Below are positions 8,824 through 18,213 of a DNA stretch of 64,000 nucleotides, piece by piece (within the stretch, counting starts at the first letter, position 1; each line of letters begins with the position of its first letter). Where the stretch lies: NCBI GenBank assembly GCA_037137375.1, contig JBAXKJ010000003.1, positions 1 to 64,000 of the forward strand, written 5' to 3'. The notes below the pieces were generated by a model, which ran no database searches, had not been told where the DNA came from, and saw only the letters and a program-made list of their open reading frames with translations. The position numbers and the translations under genes were made by a program. This stretch comes from CAINVV01 sp037137375. Lineage in GTDB: Bacteria > Bacteroidota > Bacteroidia > Bacteroidales > Prolixibacteraceae.

Positions 8824-11790
8824 ATGAAGATAAAATTATTGATTATCAGTCTTTTGATCTGCACTGCAGGATTCTCGCAGAAAATCGATTTTAAGAGGAA
8901 GATGGCCGAGAGTTACTATAAGAACTTCGACTTTCACAAGGCAATTCCTCTTTATGAAGAACTTTTAAAAATCAGTCCGGCGGATATAACGCTCTACTGG
9001 CGCCTGGCCACTATTTATGACCACCTGAACGACAGTCAGTCGGGGGAGAAATATTATGCTTATCTGGCTAATAGCAAGGATGCCAGAGCTGAATATTTAC
9101 TGAATTATGCCAGGATCCTGGCAAAGAACGGGAAATATGATCAGTCGGTTATCTGGTACCAGAAATACAGCAAGGCGCAAACTTCAGACACCCGGGGGGC
9201 CGCCTTCGCGGAAGCCTATAAGGATATGGCTGCATTTTATCGGGACTCTGCCGGTGTTCGGCTGACCAAAGCGCCCTTCTCCGGACCATCTGACGACTTC
9301 AGTCCGGCCTATTATCACGGTTCGATCATTTTTTCAAGCGACAGGCAGCGTTTCTCCATCGTACGCTCCACCTACAATTGGACACAATCTCCGTACCTTG
9401 ATCTTTACATTGCCAAGCCAAATGATAAAGAGGCAAAGCCTTTCTCAAAACAGTTGAACACTCCTTACCATGAAGGTCCGGTTACGTTCAGCAAGACGCA
9501 GGACACCATCATTTTTACCCGCAGCATCTACTACGATTCAAGATTGCACAAGGGAAAAGAAGGGATCAACAGACTGGGGCTTTTCCAGGCCAGGTGGGAT
9601 GAAAAATTAAACAAATGGATTGATGTGACACCATTGCCGCTGAACAATGTGGAGTATTCAGTCGAACATCCGGCGCTCAGCCCGGATGGACAGAAATTAT
9701 ATTTTGCTTCTGATATGCCTGGCGGATATGGAGGAATGGATTTATACGTTTCGCACCGGACCCTGGATGGGAAAGGACTGCAAAGCTGGAGTGCCGCAGA
9801 AAATATGGGTCCCCGAATCAACAGCTCAGGCCACGACCTTTTCCCGTTCGTCGATGGTCAGGGCGATATCTGGTTTGCCTCAGACGGAATTCCCGGTTTA
9901 GGCGGACTGGATATTCTCTTCGCCGCCAAATCAATGGATGGATTTTCAGGCCCGATCAATCCGGGTTACCCGGTCAACACCCGGTTTGATGATTTCGGCT
10001 ACATCACCGATAGTAACGGAGAAAACGGATACCTCAGCTCAGATAGGGACAATGCACCGGGAAATGATGATATTTACAGTATTCACAGGCCTTTCCGCAA
10101 ACATTTACTTCAGGCAATTGATGCCAGGACCCTCCAGCCTTTGTCCGGGGTGAAGATTAATGTTTTGGAAGAGGGTACGGCGCTTGCCCCGATGGAGAGT
10201 AATGCGGCCAGACCCGTCCTACTGCCTGTCAACCCGTTGAAAGACTATCAGTTTGCGGCGACGAAAGATTTGTATAAGCCTGGAAGGCTTGAGCTTACAA
10301 AGGAAGAAATTCGCGGTATGGATACAGTGAAGATCCTAATGAATCCAGTGTCTATTTCAGTGAAGGTAAAAGGATTTGTTTACACGGCGCAGGGGAAAGC
10401 GCCTCTGTCCAATTGTACGGTTAATCTGCAGAACGAGACCAGTGGCATGGGGATGAAGCTGCTCACCGACGATCAGGGATATTTCAATAAACAGCTGCTT
10501 CTGTCCTCAGATTATAAAATTTCGATAACCAAACTTACCTTGACGGGGAAATGCAGCATGGCAGAGCTGGCGCTTTCGACCAAAGGTATTGAAAAAGACA
10601 CTGTTATAAATCTTTCTATTCCGGTATACTGTGAAGGAGATGTGATCACGTTAGAGAAGATCTATTATGATCTGGACAAGTATAATATTCGTCCTGATGC
10701 CGCTTTGATACTGGACAAGCTGTTGAAGATCATGCAGGATTATCCAGGGATGAAGATTGAATTGCGCTCACATACCGATTCGAGAGCATCGGCTGCCTAT
10801 AACATGACCCTCTCAAATAACCGTGCCAAGGCTGCTGCTGAATATCTTTATTCGAAGGGGATCAGCAGAAACCGGATCGTTGGCAAGGGTTATGGTGAGA
10901 CGATGCTGATTAATAAGTGTGCCGATGGTGTGCCCTGCAGTGAGGCTGAACACCAGCTTAACCGCAGGACTGAGTTCAAAATTCTGAGTTTGGAAGGCAA
11001 TATCGTCGAAGACAAAAACGTATCGGTCAAAAAAAATCCGCAGGAAATTGCTGTGACACCGCCTGCCCCTGACAAACAGACCCTTGCCGCACAACAGGCT
11101 GCTGCAGACAAGCAAGCTGCTCTTGCCGCACAACAGGCTGCCGACAAGCAGGCCCTCGCAGCACAACAGGCCGCTGCAAAACAAGCTGCTGCAGACAAGC
11201 AAGCCGCTCTTGCCGCACAACAAGCTGCCGACAAGCAAGCCCTCGCAGCACAACAGGCTGCTGCAAAACAAGCTGCTGCTGACAAGCAAGCTGCTCTTGC
11301 CGCACAACAGGCTGCTGCAAAACAAGCTGCTGCCGACAAGCAAGCTGCCCTTGCCGCACAACAAGCTGCCGACAAGCAGGCCCTCGCAGCACAACAGGCC
11401 GCTGCAAAACAAGCTGCTGCCGACCAGCAAGGCGCTCTTGCCGCACAACAAGCTGCCGACAAACAGGCCCTTGCCGCACAACAAGCCGCTGCAAGCAAGA
11501 CGTCCCAGCCAGCCACACCTGCCAAAAAGATGAAATATGTCAAGATAGACAAGGACGGCAAATACATTCTCCTTCAGGATCCTGCGACTCAGGAATTCTT
11601 CGTACAGATCGGTGCCGTGAAAAAGAAAGAGATGGCCGAAAAGCTTGCCAAAGCCTATCAGAACATCATACCTGATGAGGCGGGCATCTATTTTGATGAT
11701 GGATTCTTCAAAGTCAGATATGGACCGTTTAAATCCAGTTCTGAGTATGCAAAATATGTGGATATTTTGGTGCAGAACAAAAGACACTAA
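8824..11790 (+). CDS. OmpA-family protein with TPR, PD40 repeats, Ala/Gln-rich repeat linker and C-terminal SPOR-like domain
   Basis: 988 residues. Signal peptide (MKIKLLIISLLICTAGFSQ), TPR-like helices (about 20-150), WD40-like/PD40 segments (about 155-420; LSPDGQKLYFASD), a carboxypeptidase-regulatory-like fold (about 515-600), then an OmpA peptidoglycan-binding domain (about 610-721; IELRSHTDSR and NRRTEFKIL). T9SS-linked OmpA proteins of this layout (PorE/SprE-like neighbours of PorP) usually end there. This one continues through a low-complexity linker (about 754-890) built from AAQQAA and DKQA(A)L units and ends in a domain of about 90 residues with FFVQIGAVKKKEMAEKL and FFKVRYGPFKS, which resembles SPOR, a second peptidoglycan-binding fold. 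Likely periplasmic anchor or scaffold for the upstream T9SS pair. Confidence 0.88.
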   Translation: MKIKLLIISLLICTAGFSQKIDFKRKMAESYYKNFDFHKAIPLYEELLKISPADITLYWRLATIYDHLNDSQSGEKYYAYLANSKDARAEYLLNYARILAKNGKYDQSVIWYQKYSKAQTSDTRGAAFAEAYKDMAAFYRDSAGVRLTKAPFSGPSDDFSPAYYHGSIIFSSDRQRFSIVRSTYNWTQSPYLDLYIAKPNDKEAKPFSKQLNTPYHEGPVTFSKTQDTIIFTRSIYYDSRLHKGKEGINRLGLFQARWDEKLNKWIDVTPLPLNNVEYSVEHPALSPDGQKLYFASDMPGGYGGMDLYVSHRTLDGKGLQSWSAAENMGPRINSSGHDLFPFVDGQGDIWFASDGIPGLGGLDILFAAKSMDGFSGPINPGYPVNTRFDDFGYITDSNGENGYLSSDRDNAPGNDDIYSIHRPFRKHLLQAIDARTLQPLSGVKINVLEEGTALAPMESNAARPVLLPVNPLKDYQFAATKDLYKPGRLELTKEEIRGMDTVKILMNPVSISVKVKGFVYTAQGKAPLSNCTVNLQNETSGMGMKLLTDDQGYFNKQLLLSSDYKISITKLTLTGKCSMAELALSTKGIEKDTVINLSIPVYCEGDVITLEKIYYDLDKYNIRPDAALILDKLLKIMQDYPGMKIELRSHTDSRASAAYNMTLSNNRAKAAAEYLYSKGISRNRIVGKGYGETMLINKCADGVPCSEAEHQLNRRTEFKILSLEGNIVEDKNVSVKKNPQEIAVTPPAPDKQTLAAQQAAADKQAALAAQQAADKQALAAQQAAAKQAAADKQAALAAQQAADKQALAAQQAAAKQAAADKQAALAAQQAAAKQAAADKQAALAAQQAADKQALAAQQAAAKQAAADQQGALAAQQAADKQALAAQQAAASKTSQPATPAKKMKYVKIDKDGKYILLQDPATQEFFVQIGAVKKKEMAEKLAKAYQNIIPDEAGIYFDDGFFKVRYGPFKSSSEYAKYVDILVQNKRH
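11083..11494 (+). repeat. In-frame tandem repeat encoding an Ala/Gln/Lys/Asp-rich linker
   Basis: About 410 bases of degenerate direct repeats (units such as gccgcacaacaggctgc and gacaagcaagc) inside the OmpA/SPOR gene. They encode alternating AAQQAA, DKQAAL and AKQAAA blocks, predicted to be helical and long. All the open reading frames in other frames here are by-products of the composition. The repeat is prone to length change by slippage or recombination. Confidence 0.9.
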
Positions 11791-11844
11791 TCTCACTCCA
11801 GGCACAGTCCCCATAAGTGCAGTTATCACCTGCTGGTAACTCGT

Positions 11845-11885
11845 AATTAGGGGTGTTCGGAAGAATTTTCCGGACACCCCTAATT
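11845..11885 (+). terminator. Terminator-like hairpin after the adhesin/PorP/OmpA operon
   Basis: Arms 11845-11860 and 11870-11885 pair over 16 bp with a single G-T wobble; the loop is 9 nt. Only a short T run follows the second arm, so termination may be imperfect. This is the main feature of the 281-base gap 11791-12071. Confidence 0.65.
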
Positions 11886-12071
11886 TGCGTTGTCGAAAAT
11901 TTGTTTGAGATTTGAATTCCATTATAATCTGGAAAAATCCACCTGTTAATTCAAAAGGTTAACGAAAAATATTCCCTAAACCGTCGGATTTTGCTCCTAA
12001 AATCCCTTATCTGACAAGAATCACCTTTTGTCGATATCAATAATTTCTACTTTTAGAAAATTTTTTAAACC

Positions 12072-13856
12072 ATGGAGCCCAAACGCACATTCGATCTTAT
12101 TGAGTATTGCCTCAAAAATGTAAACCGTGAAGATGCATTAGCTGGAAAACAAGGTAGCCAGTGGGTTACTTACAGCACTTCACAATTTGCCAGGAATGTC
12201 GAATTGTTGGCATACGGCTTGCTTTCCCTGGGAATACAAAAAGGTGACCGGGTATCGACAGTTAGCGGAAACAGACCGGAATGGACCTTTGTTGACATGG
12301 CCCTCTCCATGGTCGGAGCGATCCATGTGCCTGTATATCCAACGATTAGCGAGGAAGAATATAGCTATATTTTCAAGCATGCCGAGATCCGGTATTTATT
12401 TGTATCGGATGATAAGCTGTATGCCAAGTTGGCTCCTGTTGATGCAGATGTGCCCAGTCTGGAGAGGGTATTTACTTTTAATGAAATACCAGGGGCCGAT
12501 CATCTTTCGGTCTTGTATAAACTTGGTGAGCAGAACGAAGAACAACTTCGTTCGAAATTGACAGAACTTAAGGCCAGCATCGGGGAAGAAGATATGGTGA
12601 CCATGATCTACACCAGTGGTACAACAGGTATTCCCAAAGGCGTAATGCTTTCGCATAGAAATCTTGTTTCCAACTTCGAAACTGCCTCACACCATTTTAA
12701 TCTCGGGTTAGGCCATCGATGTATTTCGTTCCTGCCTCTGTGTCATATTTTTGAAAGGACTGTCAGCTACGTTTTCATGTATAGAGGCATCGGTATCTAT
12801 TATGTCGAAAGCCTGGCTCAGATCGTGCAATCAATTAAAGAGGTTAAACCTCACATTTTCACTGCTGTACCCAGATTGTTCGAAAGCGTCTATGATGGCA
12901 TCATGGCCAAAGGTAAATTGCTGACAGGAATCAAATACAAACTTTTCTTCTGGGCGGTTGAACAAGGTAAAGACTACGATTTCAACAAGAAATTCGGTTT
13001 ATGGAAGAAAATTAAGTTAAAAATCGCCGATAAACTGGTTTATTCCAAATGGAGAGCAGGTCTTGGAGGCAATATTCAGCTGATGGTCTCCGGAGGCGCC
13101 TTGCTGCAATCCAGGATCGCTCGGGTCTTCAGTGCTGCTGGACTAAAAGTCCTCGAAGGATATGGCCTGACAGAGACCTCCCCTGTGGTCGCCGTAAGCA
13201 ACGCCGTGACCAATGAGATCAAGATTGGCACCAATGGTCCAGTTATCAAAGGGGTAGAGGTGAAGATTGCGGAAGACGGAGAAATACTCGTCAAGGGACC
13301 GAACCTAATGATGGGATATTACCGGGAACCTGAACTGACAGCTGAAGTGATCGACAAGGATGGTTGGTTCCATACCGGTGATGTGGGATTCCTGGATGAG
13401 GGAAAATATTTGAAGATCACTGATAGAAAGAAAGAAATATTCAAGCTTTCTGGAGGAAAATATATCGCTCCTCAGCTGATTGAAAATAAACTCAAAGAAT
13501 CGGTCCTCATCGAACAGGCCTGCGTGATCGGCAATCATGAGAAATTTGCAAGTGCCCTGATAGTCCCTGCTTTCGCTTACCTTCAGGGCGTCTGCAAAGA
13601 ACAGAATATTCAATTCAAGGATAATGCAGATATGATAACCAAGCCTGAATTGCTGGCAATGTTTCAGTCTGAAGTCAGGGAGATCAATAAAACTCTCGGT
13701 CAGCATGAGGAAATAAAACGTTTCAGAATCGTTCCTGAAACCTGGTCCTCTGTTACAGGTGAGCTCTCGCAAACTCTAAAATTGAAGAGAAAAGTCATCG
13801 AACAAAAATACAGTTCCCTTATTGAAGAAATTTTTGCTTCATCGAGAGAGGATTAA
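12072..13856 (+). CDS. Long-chain fatty acid-CoA ligase (AMP-forming)
   Basis: 594 residues, the length of FAA1/FadD15-type synthetases. It activates fatty acids to acyl-CoA through an acyl-adenylate, at the cytoplasmic face of the membrane. The P-loop-like adenylation motif YTSGTTGIPKG lies at about 180-190, the A5 motif GYGLTETSP at about 360, and the A7/A8 region (WFHTGDVGFLDEGKYLKITDRKKEIFKLSGGK in short blocks) at about 435-470. A large helical insertion (about 265-325) is typical of the long-chain branch. No signal peptide. The ATG at 12072 directly precedes the conserved N-terminus. A weak TTTG (12027-12030) and TACTTTTA (12048-12055) with a 17-nt spacer may be its promoter. Confidence 0.93.
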   Translation: MEPKRTFDLIEYCLKNVNREDALAGKQGSQWVTYSTSQFARNVELLAYGLLSLGIQKGDRVSTVSGNRPEWTFVDMALSMVGAIHVPVYPTISEEEYSYIFKHAEIRYLFVSDDKLYAKLAPVDADVPSLERVFTFNEIPGADHLSVLYKLGEQNEEQLRSKLTELKASIGEEDMVTMIYTSGTTGIPKGVMLSHRNLVSNFETASHHFNLGLGHRCISFLPLCHIFERTVSYVFMYRGIGIYYVESLAQIVQSIKEVKPHIFTAVPRLFESVYDGIMAKGKLLTGIKYKLFFWAVEQGKDYDFNKKFGLWKKIKLKIADKLVYSKWRAGLGGNIQLMVSGGALLQSRIARVFSAAGLKVLEGYGLTETSPVVAVSNAVTNEIKIGTNGPVIKGVEVKIAEDGEILVKGPNLMMGYYREPELTAEVIDKDGWFHTGDVGFLDEGKYLKITDRKKEIFKLSGGKYIAPQLIENKLKESVLIEQACVIGNHEKFASALIVPAFAYLQGVCKEQNIQFKDNADMITKPELLAMFQSEVREINKTLGQHEEIKRFRIVPETWSSVTGELSQTLKLKRKVIEQKYSSLIEEIFASSRED

Positions 13857-13928
13857 AATTAAAAAAATCTATTTTTGACCCGTTAGTGTTTGAAAATTTA
13901 CTTTTCGAATTTTTAAGTTGATCCTTCT

Positions 13929-14798
13929 ATGGATAAATTTTTGATAACGGGTGCTACCGGCAATGTCGGCCTCGATACAATCAGGCTATTACTGGACAAT
14001 AAGGAAAGGGATTATCAGGTCGTTGCTGCAGTCAGGGATACTGAACATGCCAGGAGCATGGATGAGTTGCAGGGAGCTCAATTGGTCGAATTTGACTTTG
14101 ATGATCCCGGAACGTTTGCCCCAGCCTTGCAAGGCGTGACGAAGTTGTTGCTCATCAGACCGAATCTGATTTCTGATGTCTCCAAACATATCTTGCCCTT
14201 TCTGGATGCTGTCGAGAAATCTTCAGTCAAACACCTCGTTTTCGTCTCAATTGTTGGTGCCGAACGCAACCGCGTTTTCGCTAATCACAGGGTCGAGACC
14301 CATCTGAAAAAAATGAATATTCCACATACCATTGTGAGGCCTTCCTTATATATGCAGAATCTCGTCACTCTTCATTTTCATGAGATCAAGAACCACGACC
14401 ATATTTATATTCCTGCCGGTTCCGGGATGGTCAATTATGTCGATGCAAGGGATGTGGCAAAAGTGGTAGTCAAAATCCTTACCAATCCCGGTCACGAAGG
14501 CAAAGAATATGAGATTACTGGTCAGGAACCCATGGATTTTTACAAAATTGCCTCGCTATTCACAAAAGAATTAGGCAGAGAGATAAAATATGCACGTCCC
14601 TTGACTATCAAGTTCATTCGTCAAAAGATGTACGAAAAGAAAGGAATGCCTTTTATTGTTACACTGAGCTTACTTTATAGTGCGGCGAGGAGTGGCAAGA
14701 TGGCCCACGATTCGCAGGTTTTTAAAGAGATGACTGGCGAAGAACCCCGAAAACTGGCAGATTTCATTCGCCAGAACCGCAATGTATGGGAAAAGTGA
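13929..14798 (+). CDS. NmrA-like / atypical SDR NAD(P)-binding protein
   Basis: 289 residues with a Rossmann dinucleotide motif GATGNVG at residues 8-14, followed by the pattern of NmrA-type short-chain dehydrogenases (KHLVFVSIVGAE, TIVRPSLYMQN, YVDARDVAKV). This branch includes quinone reductases of the YtfG/QorB kind, azoreductase-like enzymes and redox-sensing regulators, and it lacks the classical YxxxK pair in the usual place. Cytoplasmic; NADPH preference cannot be read from sequence. It stands alone 72 nt after the acyl-CoA ligase. A TTG (13878-13880) followed at 21 nt by TACTTTTC could serve as a weak promoter. Substrate unknown. Confidence 0.85.
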   Translation: MDKFLITGATGNVGLDTIRLLLDNKERDYQVVAAVRDTEHARSMDELQGAQLVEFDFDDPGTFAPALQGVTKLLLIRPNLISDVSKHILPFLDAVEKSSVKHLVFVSIVGAERNRVFANHRVETHLKKMNIPHTIVRPSLYMQNLVTLHFHEIKNHDHIYIPAGSGMVNYVDARDVAKVVVKILTNPGHEGKEYEITGQEPMDFYKIASLFTKELGREIKYARPLTIKFIRQKMYEKKGMPFIVTLSLLYSAARSGKMAHDSQVFKEMTGEEPRKLADFIRQNRNVWEK

Positions 14799-14829
14799 TC
14801 GTATTTTCTCGTAAAAATTGATTTTAACT

Positions 14830-14860
14830 TTTGGCTGGAAAGATTTATTGTATATCTTTG
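14830..14860 (+). promoter_or_regulatory. Consensus Bacteroidetes promoter of the tRNA-Phe gene
   Basis: TTTG at 14830-14833, a 19-nt spacer, and TATCTTTG at 14853-14860. This matches the Bacteroidetes vegetative consensus (TTTG at -33, TAnnTTTG at -7) without a mismatch. Transcription would start near 14867, ten bases before the mature tRNA. Confidence 0.85.
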
Positions 14861-14876
14861 CACCGCATTAAAAGAA

Positions 14877-14949
<73 letters not shown>

Positions 14950-14950
14950 C

Positions 14951-14988
14951 GAAAGGGTAAAGAGTAATCTTTACCCTTTCTCTTTTTT
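14951..14988 (+). terminator. Intrinsic terminator of tRNA-Phe
   Basis: Perfect 12-bp stem (14951-14962 with 14969-14980), 6-nt loop, then TCTTTTTT. It begins one base after the discriminator, so 3' processing of the tRNA must act right at the hairpin. Confidence 0.93.
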
Positions 14989-14991
14989 GTC

Positions 14992-14999
14992 TATATTTG
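14992..14999 (+). promoter_or_regulatory. Possible -7 box of the M16 peptidase gene
   Basis: TATATTTG matches TAnnTTTG and lies 18 bases before the ATG at 15018. No TTG is found at the expected -33 distance, which would fall inside the tRNA terminator stem. Read-through of the tRNA unit is the alternative. Confidence 0.35.
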
Positions 15000-15017
15000 G
15001 CGACCTGAATTATTTGT

Positions 15018-16238
15018 ATGGAATATACCTCAACAACATTATCCAACGGAATCAGATTGATTCATGTTATGGTCGATTCGCCCGTAGCACATTGCGGAGT
15101 TGTCATCCATACCGGTTCGCGTGATGAAATCCCCGAAGAACATGGGATGGCACATTTCATTGAGCATACGATTTTCAAGGGTACTGCCAAAAGAAAGGCC
15201 TATCACATCATCAGCAGGTTGGAGGATGTGGGAGGAGAAATGAACGCCTACACCTCCAAAGAGGAAACAGCCATTCACGCCTCATTTTTGTGTGAATATT
15301 ATGAACGAACCATCGAGCTATTCAGCGATATCCTGATTGACAGCACTTTCCCTGAGAAAGAACTAAAGAAAGAGCAGGAAGTAATTGTTGATGAAATTAA
15401 TTCCTACAACGATTCTCCTTCTGAATTGATTTTTGATGAATTTGAGGAGCTGATTTACGAGGGTCATCCTATGGGAAGAAGTATCCTGGGTACACCGGAG
15501 CTAGTCAGAAGTTTCCAATCCGCGGATATCCGCAAATTCATGAAGAGAAATTACCATACCGATCAAATGGTAATCTGCTCTGTTGGAAATATTCCCGCAA
15601 AAAGATTTTTTCACCTGGCCAAACGTTACTTCGAAAGGATGGAACCTAATCATAGTTCTGACAGCAGGACAAGATTCAGCTCTTACCACCCAAGAATCAG
15701 GAAAGTAGAGAAAAATACTTTTCAGGCGCATTGCATCATCGGGGGAGAGGCTTTCGATGTATATCATGCTGACAGGCTGACATTGGTATTGTTGAACAGC
15801 ATTCTCGGCGGACAATCGGGAAATTCCCGTCTGAATCTCAGCCTCCGTGAGCGGAATGGTATTGCCTATAACCTCGAATCATCCTACACGGCTTACTCGG
15901 ATACTGGAACCCTTACGATCTATTTCGGGACCGATCAGGAGAATCTGGAGAGAGCCTTGTCTTTGATCTATAGGGAGATAGCTTTATTGCAAAATAAGTC
16001 TCTAGGAGAACTTCAATTGAGCAAAGCCAGAAAACAGCTGATCGGTCAGTTGGCGATGTCGCAGGAAAACCACGAAGACCTGATGCTTGCCATAGGTAAG
16101 AGTATGCTGGTTTTCAACAAGGTTGAAGGCCTTGAGGATATCTACAAAAAAATCAACGGGATTTCTGCTTCCCGTTTGATGGATGTTGCGAACCGTATAC
16201 TGGAGCCTGCCAGGCTCTCAACTTTGATTTACAAGTGA
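15018..16238 (+). CDS. M16 family zinc metallopeptidase
   Basis: 406 residues, the length of single-unit M16B (mitochondrial-processing-peptidase-like, PqqL/YmxG-type) enzymes. The inverted zinc motif HFIEH is at residues 46-50 (zinc ligands H46 and H50, catalytic E49). The distal zinc-ligand helix is in EVIVDEINSYNDSP (about 120-130). The C-terminal half has the non-catalytic M16 repeat with RNGIAYNLESSYTAYSDTG. No signal peptide, so cytoplasmic. Not obviously linked to the carbohydrate genes that follow. Confidence 0.93.
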   Translation: MEYTSTTLSNGIRLIHVMVDSPVAHCGVVIHTGSRDEIPEEHGMAHFIEHTIFKGTAKRKAYHIISRLEDVGGEMNAYTSKEETAIHASFLCEYYERTIELFSDILIDSTFPEKELKKEQEVIVDEINSYNDSPSELIFDEFEELIYEGHPMGRSILGTPELVRSFQSADIRKFMKRNYHTDQMVICSVGNIPAKRFFHLAKRYFERMEPNHSSDSRTRFSSYHPRIRKVEKNTFQAHCIIGGEAFDVYHADRLTLVLLNSILGGQSGNSRLNLSLRERNGIAYNLESSYTAYSDTGTLTIYFGTDQENLERALSLIYREIALLQNKSLGELQLSKARKQLIGQLAMSQENHEDLMLAIGKSMLVFNKVEGLEDIYKKINGISASRLMDVANRILEPARLSTLIYK

Positions 16239-16281
16239 ACTTGTCGATTCTAAATTAAAGGGATCCTAATACACTACCACC

Positions 16282-18147
16282 ATGAAAAATGGGATTACAC
16301 ATTCAGTTCTGCTGTTTCTTTTCCTGCTTTTTGCAGGTCCTGCCGTGAATGCACAACGTCAAATGGAAAACCTCGGACGGGGGGTTGTCGCGATGCGGAC
16401 ACGGGGAGATTCAGTCTATGTAGGCTGGCGATTTTTGGCTTCCGATGAGGAGGCTACAGCCTTCAATGTTTACCGCGCCAGCGGAAAGGAGAAACCAATC
16501 AGGCTTAACCGAAAGCCTATCTTGGAAAGCACCAATTTTTTAGATGGAAATGCCAGTTTTAATGTCGATAATTCGTGGTTTGTAAGGCCTGTTATCCATG
16601 GCAAAGAGCTGGAATCAAGCAAATCCTTTACAATAAAAGCTAATTCCCCTTCCTGCCAGTATATCAATATCCCCTTAAAGACACCGGAAGGTTATACTCC
16701 TAATGACGCTTCCGTCGGCGACCTGGATGGTGATGGTGAATATGAGATCATCCTGCATCAGACAGGTAGGGGAATAGATAATCCGTCGCCCGGAATATCT
16801 GGCATCCCTATCTTTCAGGCTTACAAAATGGATGGTACCCTGTTGTGGGAAATCAATCTTGGTAAAAATATTAGGGAAGGCGCCCATTACACTCAATTCA
16901 TGGTATATGACCTGGATGGGGACGGAATCGCAGAATTTGCTTGTAAAACGGCAGATGGAACCGTCGACGGAAAAGGAAAAGTTATTGGCGACGGCACGAA
17001 AGACTGGCGTAACATGGACAAAGCCAGCGGTACCTTCTACGGAAAAATCCTTAATGGGCCTGAGTTCTTTACCATATTCAGCGGCCGAACCGGCGAGGCG
17101 CTTGCGACTACCAACTATATCCCGGACCGGTATCCTCTGAACGGATGGAACGGTCATGGAGGAAATGGAGGAGGGGATAGCAACGGCAACCGCGTAGATC
17201 GTTTTCTGGCGTGCGTGGCTTACCTCGATGGCTTCCATCCGAGCGTCGTCATGTGCAGGGGCTACTATGGAAGAACCGTGCTGGCTGCCTGGGACTGGCG
17301 AAATGGCCAACTCACTTCGCGCTGGGTTTTCGATAGCAAAGATGGGGAAAATCCGTTTTCGGGACAGGGCAACCATAACCTGACCGTTGCAGATGTCGAC
17401 GGAGACGGCAAAGATGAAATTATTTATGGCTCAATGGTGGTAGATGACAATGGGAAAGGCTTGTTTTCAACCGGTTTCCGACATGGTGATGCCTTGCATG
17501 TGGGCGTTCTCGATCCCTCAAGAAAAGGACTGCAGGTTTTTGGCATCCACGAGATTGAAGAGCATACCACCGGCCCGGGAGCAACAGTTTACGATGCTGC
17601 TACCGGAGAAGTATTGTATAAAGGTTCTATCAACAAGGATGTTGGCAGGGGAGTAGCGGAAGACATTGATCCATCGAATCCGGGCGCGGAAATGTGGTTC
17701 AGCGGATCTGACGGATTACTGAATTTAAAGGGAGAGAAAATTGGTGACACGCCTTCTTCCACGAATTTCGTGATCTGGTGGGATGGAGACCTGAGCCGCG
17801 AACTGTTGGACGGGAACCATATCGATAAATATAAAAAAGGAAGGATCTTCACGGCCGAAGGATGCGTATCGAATAATGGTTCAAAATCAACACCGGCTTT
17901 GAGTGCAGATTTGTTTGGCGACTGGCGCGAAGAAGTCATTTTCCGCACTGCCGACAATCAGAATTTAAGGATCTATTCGACCATAATTCCTACGTCACAC
18001 AGGTTGGTTACTTTGATGCAGGATCCGCAATACAGGTTGGGGGTTGCAACGGAGAATGTGGCTTATAATCAGCCACCCCACACCGGGTTCTTCCTGGGTA
18101 CCGACATGAAGAAACCTCCAAAGCCAAACATTGTTCCGGTGAAGTAA
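16282..18147 (+). CDS. Rhamnogalacturonan lyase, polysaccharide lyase family 11
   Basis: 621 residues with a signal peptide ending near VNAQR. It starts with the family-typical MENLGRGVVAMRT and GWRFLASDE blocks, followed by a beta-propeller with repeated calcium-binding loops (DLDGDGEYEI, DLDGDGIAEF, DVDGDGKDEI). The YLDGFHPSVVMCRGYYGRT segment is strongly conserved in PL11. These enzymes cut the rhamnose-galacturonate backbone of rhamnogalacturonan-I by beta-elimination. Export to periplasm or surface is inferred from the signal peptide. The GH2 gene 66 nt downstream on the same strand may act on the galactose side chains. No SusCD pair is next to it. Confidence 0.93.
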   Translation: MKNGITHSVLLFLFLLFAGPAVNAQRQMENLGRGVVAMRTRGDSVYVGWRFLASDEEATAFNVYRASGKEKPIRLNRKPILESTNFLDGNASFNVDNSWFVRPVIHGKELESSKSFTIKANSPSCQYINIPLKTPEGYTPNDASVGDLDGDGEYEIILHQTGRGIDNPSPGISGIPIFQAYKMDGTLLWEINLGKNIREGAHYTQFMVYDLDGDGIAEFACKTADGTVDGKGKVIGDGTKDWRNMDKASGTFYGKILNGPEFFTIFSGRTGEALATTNYIPDRYPLNGWNGHGGNGGGDSNGNRVDRFLACVAYLDGFHPSVVMCRGYYGRTVLAAWDWRNGQLTSRWVFDSKDGENPFSGQGNHNLTVADVDGDGKDEIIYGSMVVDDNGKGLFSTGFRHGDALHVGVLDPSRKGLQVFGIHEIEEHTTGPGATVYDAATGEVLYKGSINKDVGRGVAEDIDPSNPGAEMWFSGSDGLLNLKGEKIGDTPSSTNFVIWWDGDLSRELLDGNHIDKYKKGRIFTAEGCVSNNGSKSTPALSADLFGDWREEVIFRTADNQNLRIYSTIIPTSHRLVTLMQDPQYRLGVATENVAYNQPPHTGFFLGTDMKKPPKPNIVPVK

Positions 18148-18213
18148 TTTCATATTATTTGTAAATGTTGATTTTCGATGCTATCTTGTTCTTAATAGCT
18201 AAATAAATATCAA

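Noticed and set aside
11086..11490. Repeat region considered as a CRISPR array.
   Set aside because: Units are in frame, degenerate and contiguous, without unique spacers; no cas genes are nearby.
10813..11922. Long open frames on both strands over the Ala/Gln repeat (up to 369 codons).
   Set aside because: They arise from the low-complexity composition of the OmpA/SPOR gene; they have repetitive, compositionally odd products and no start context.
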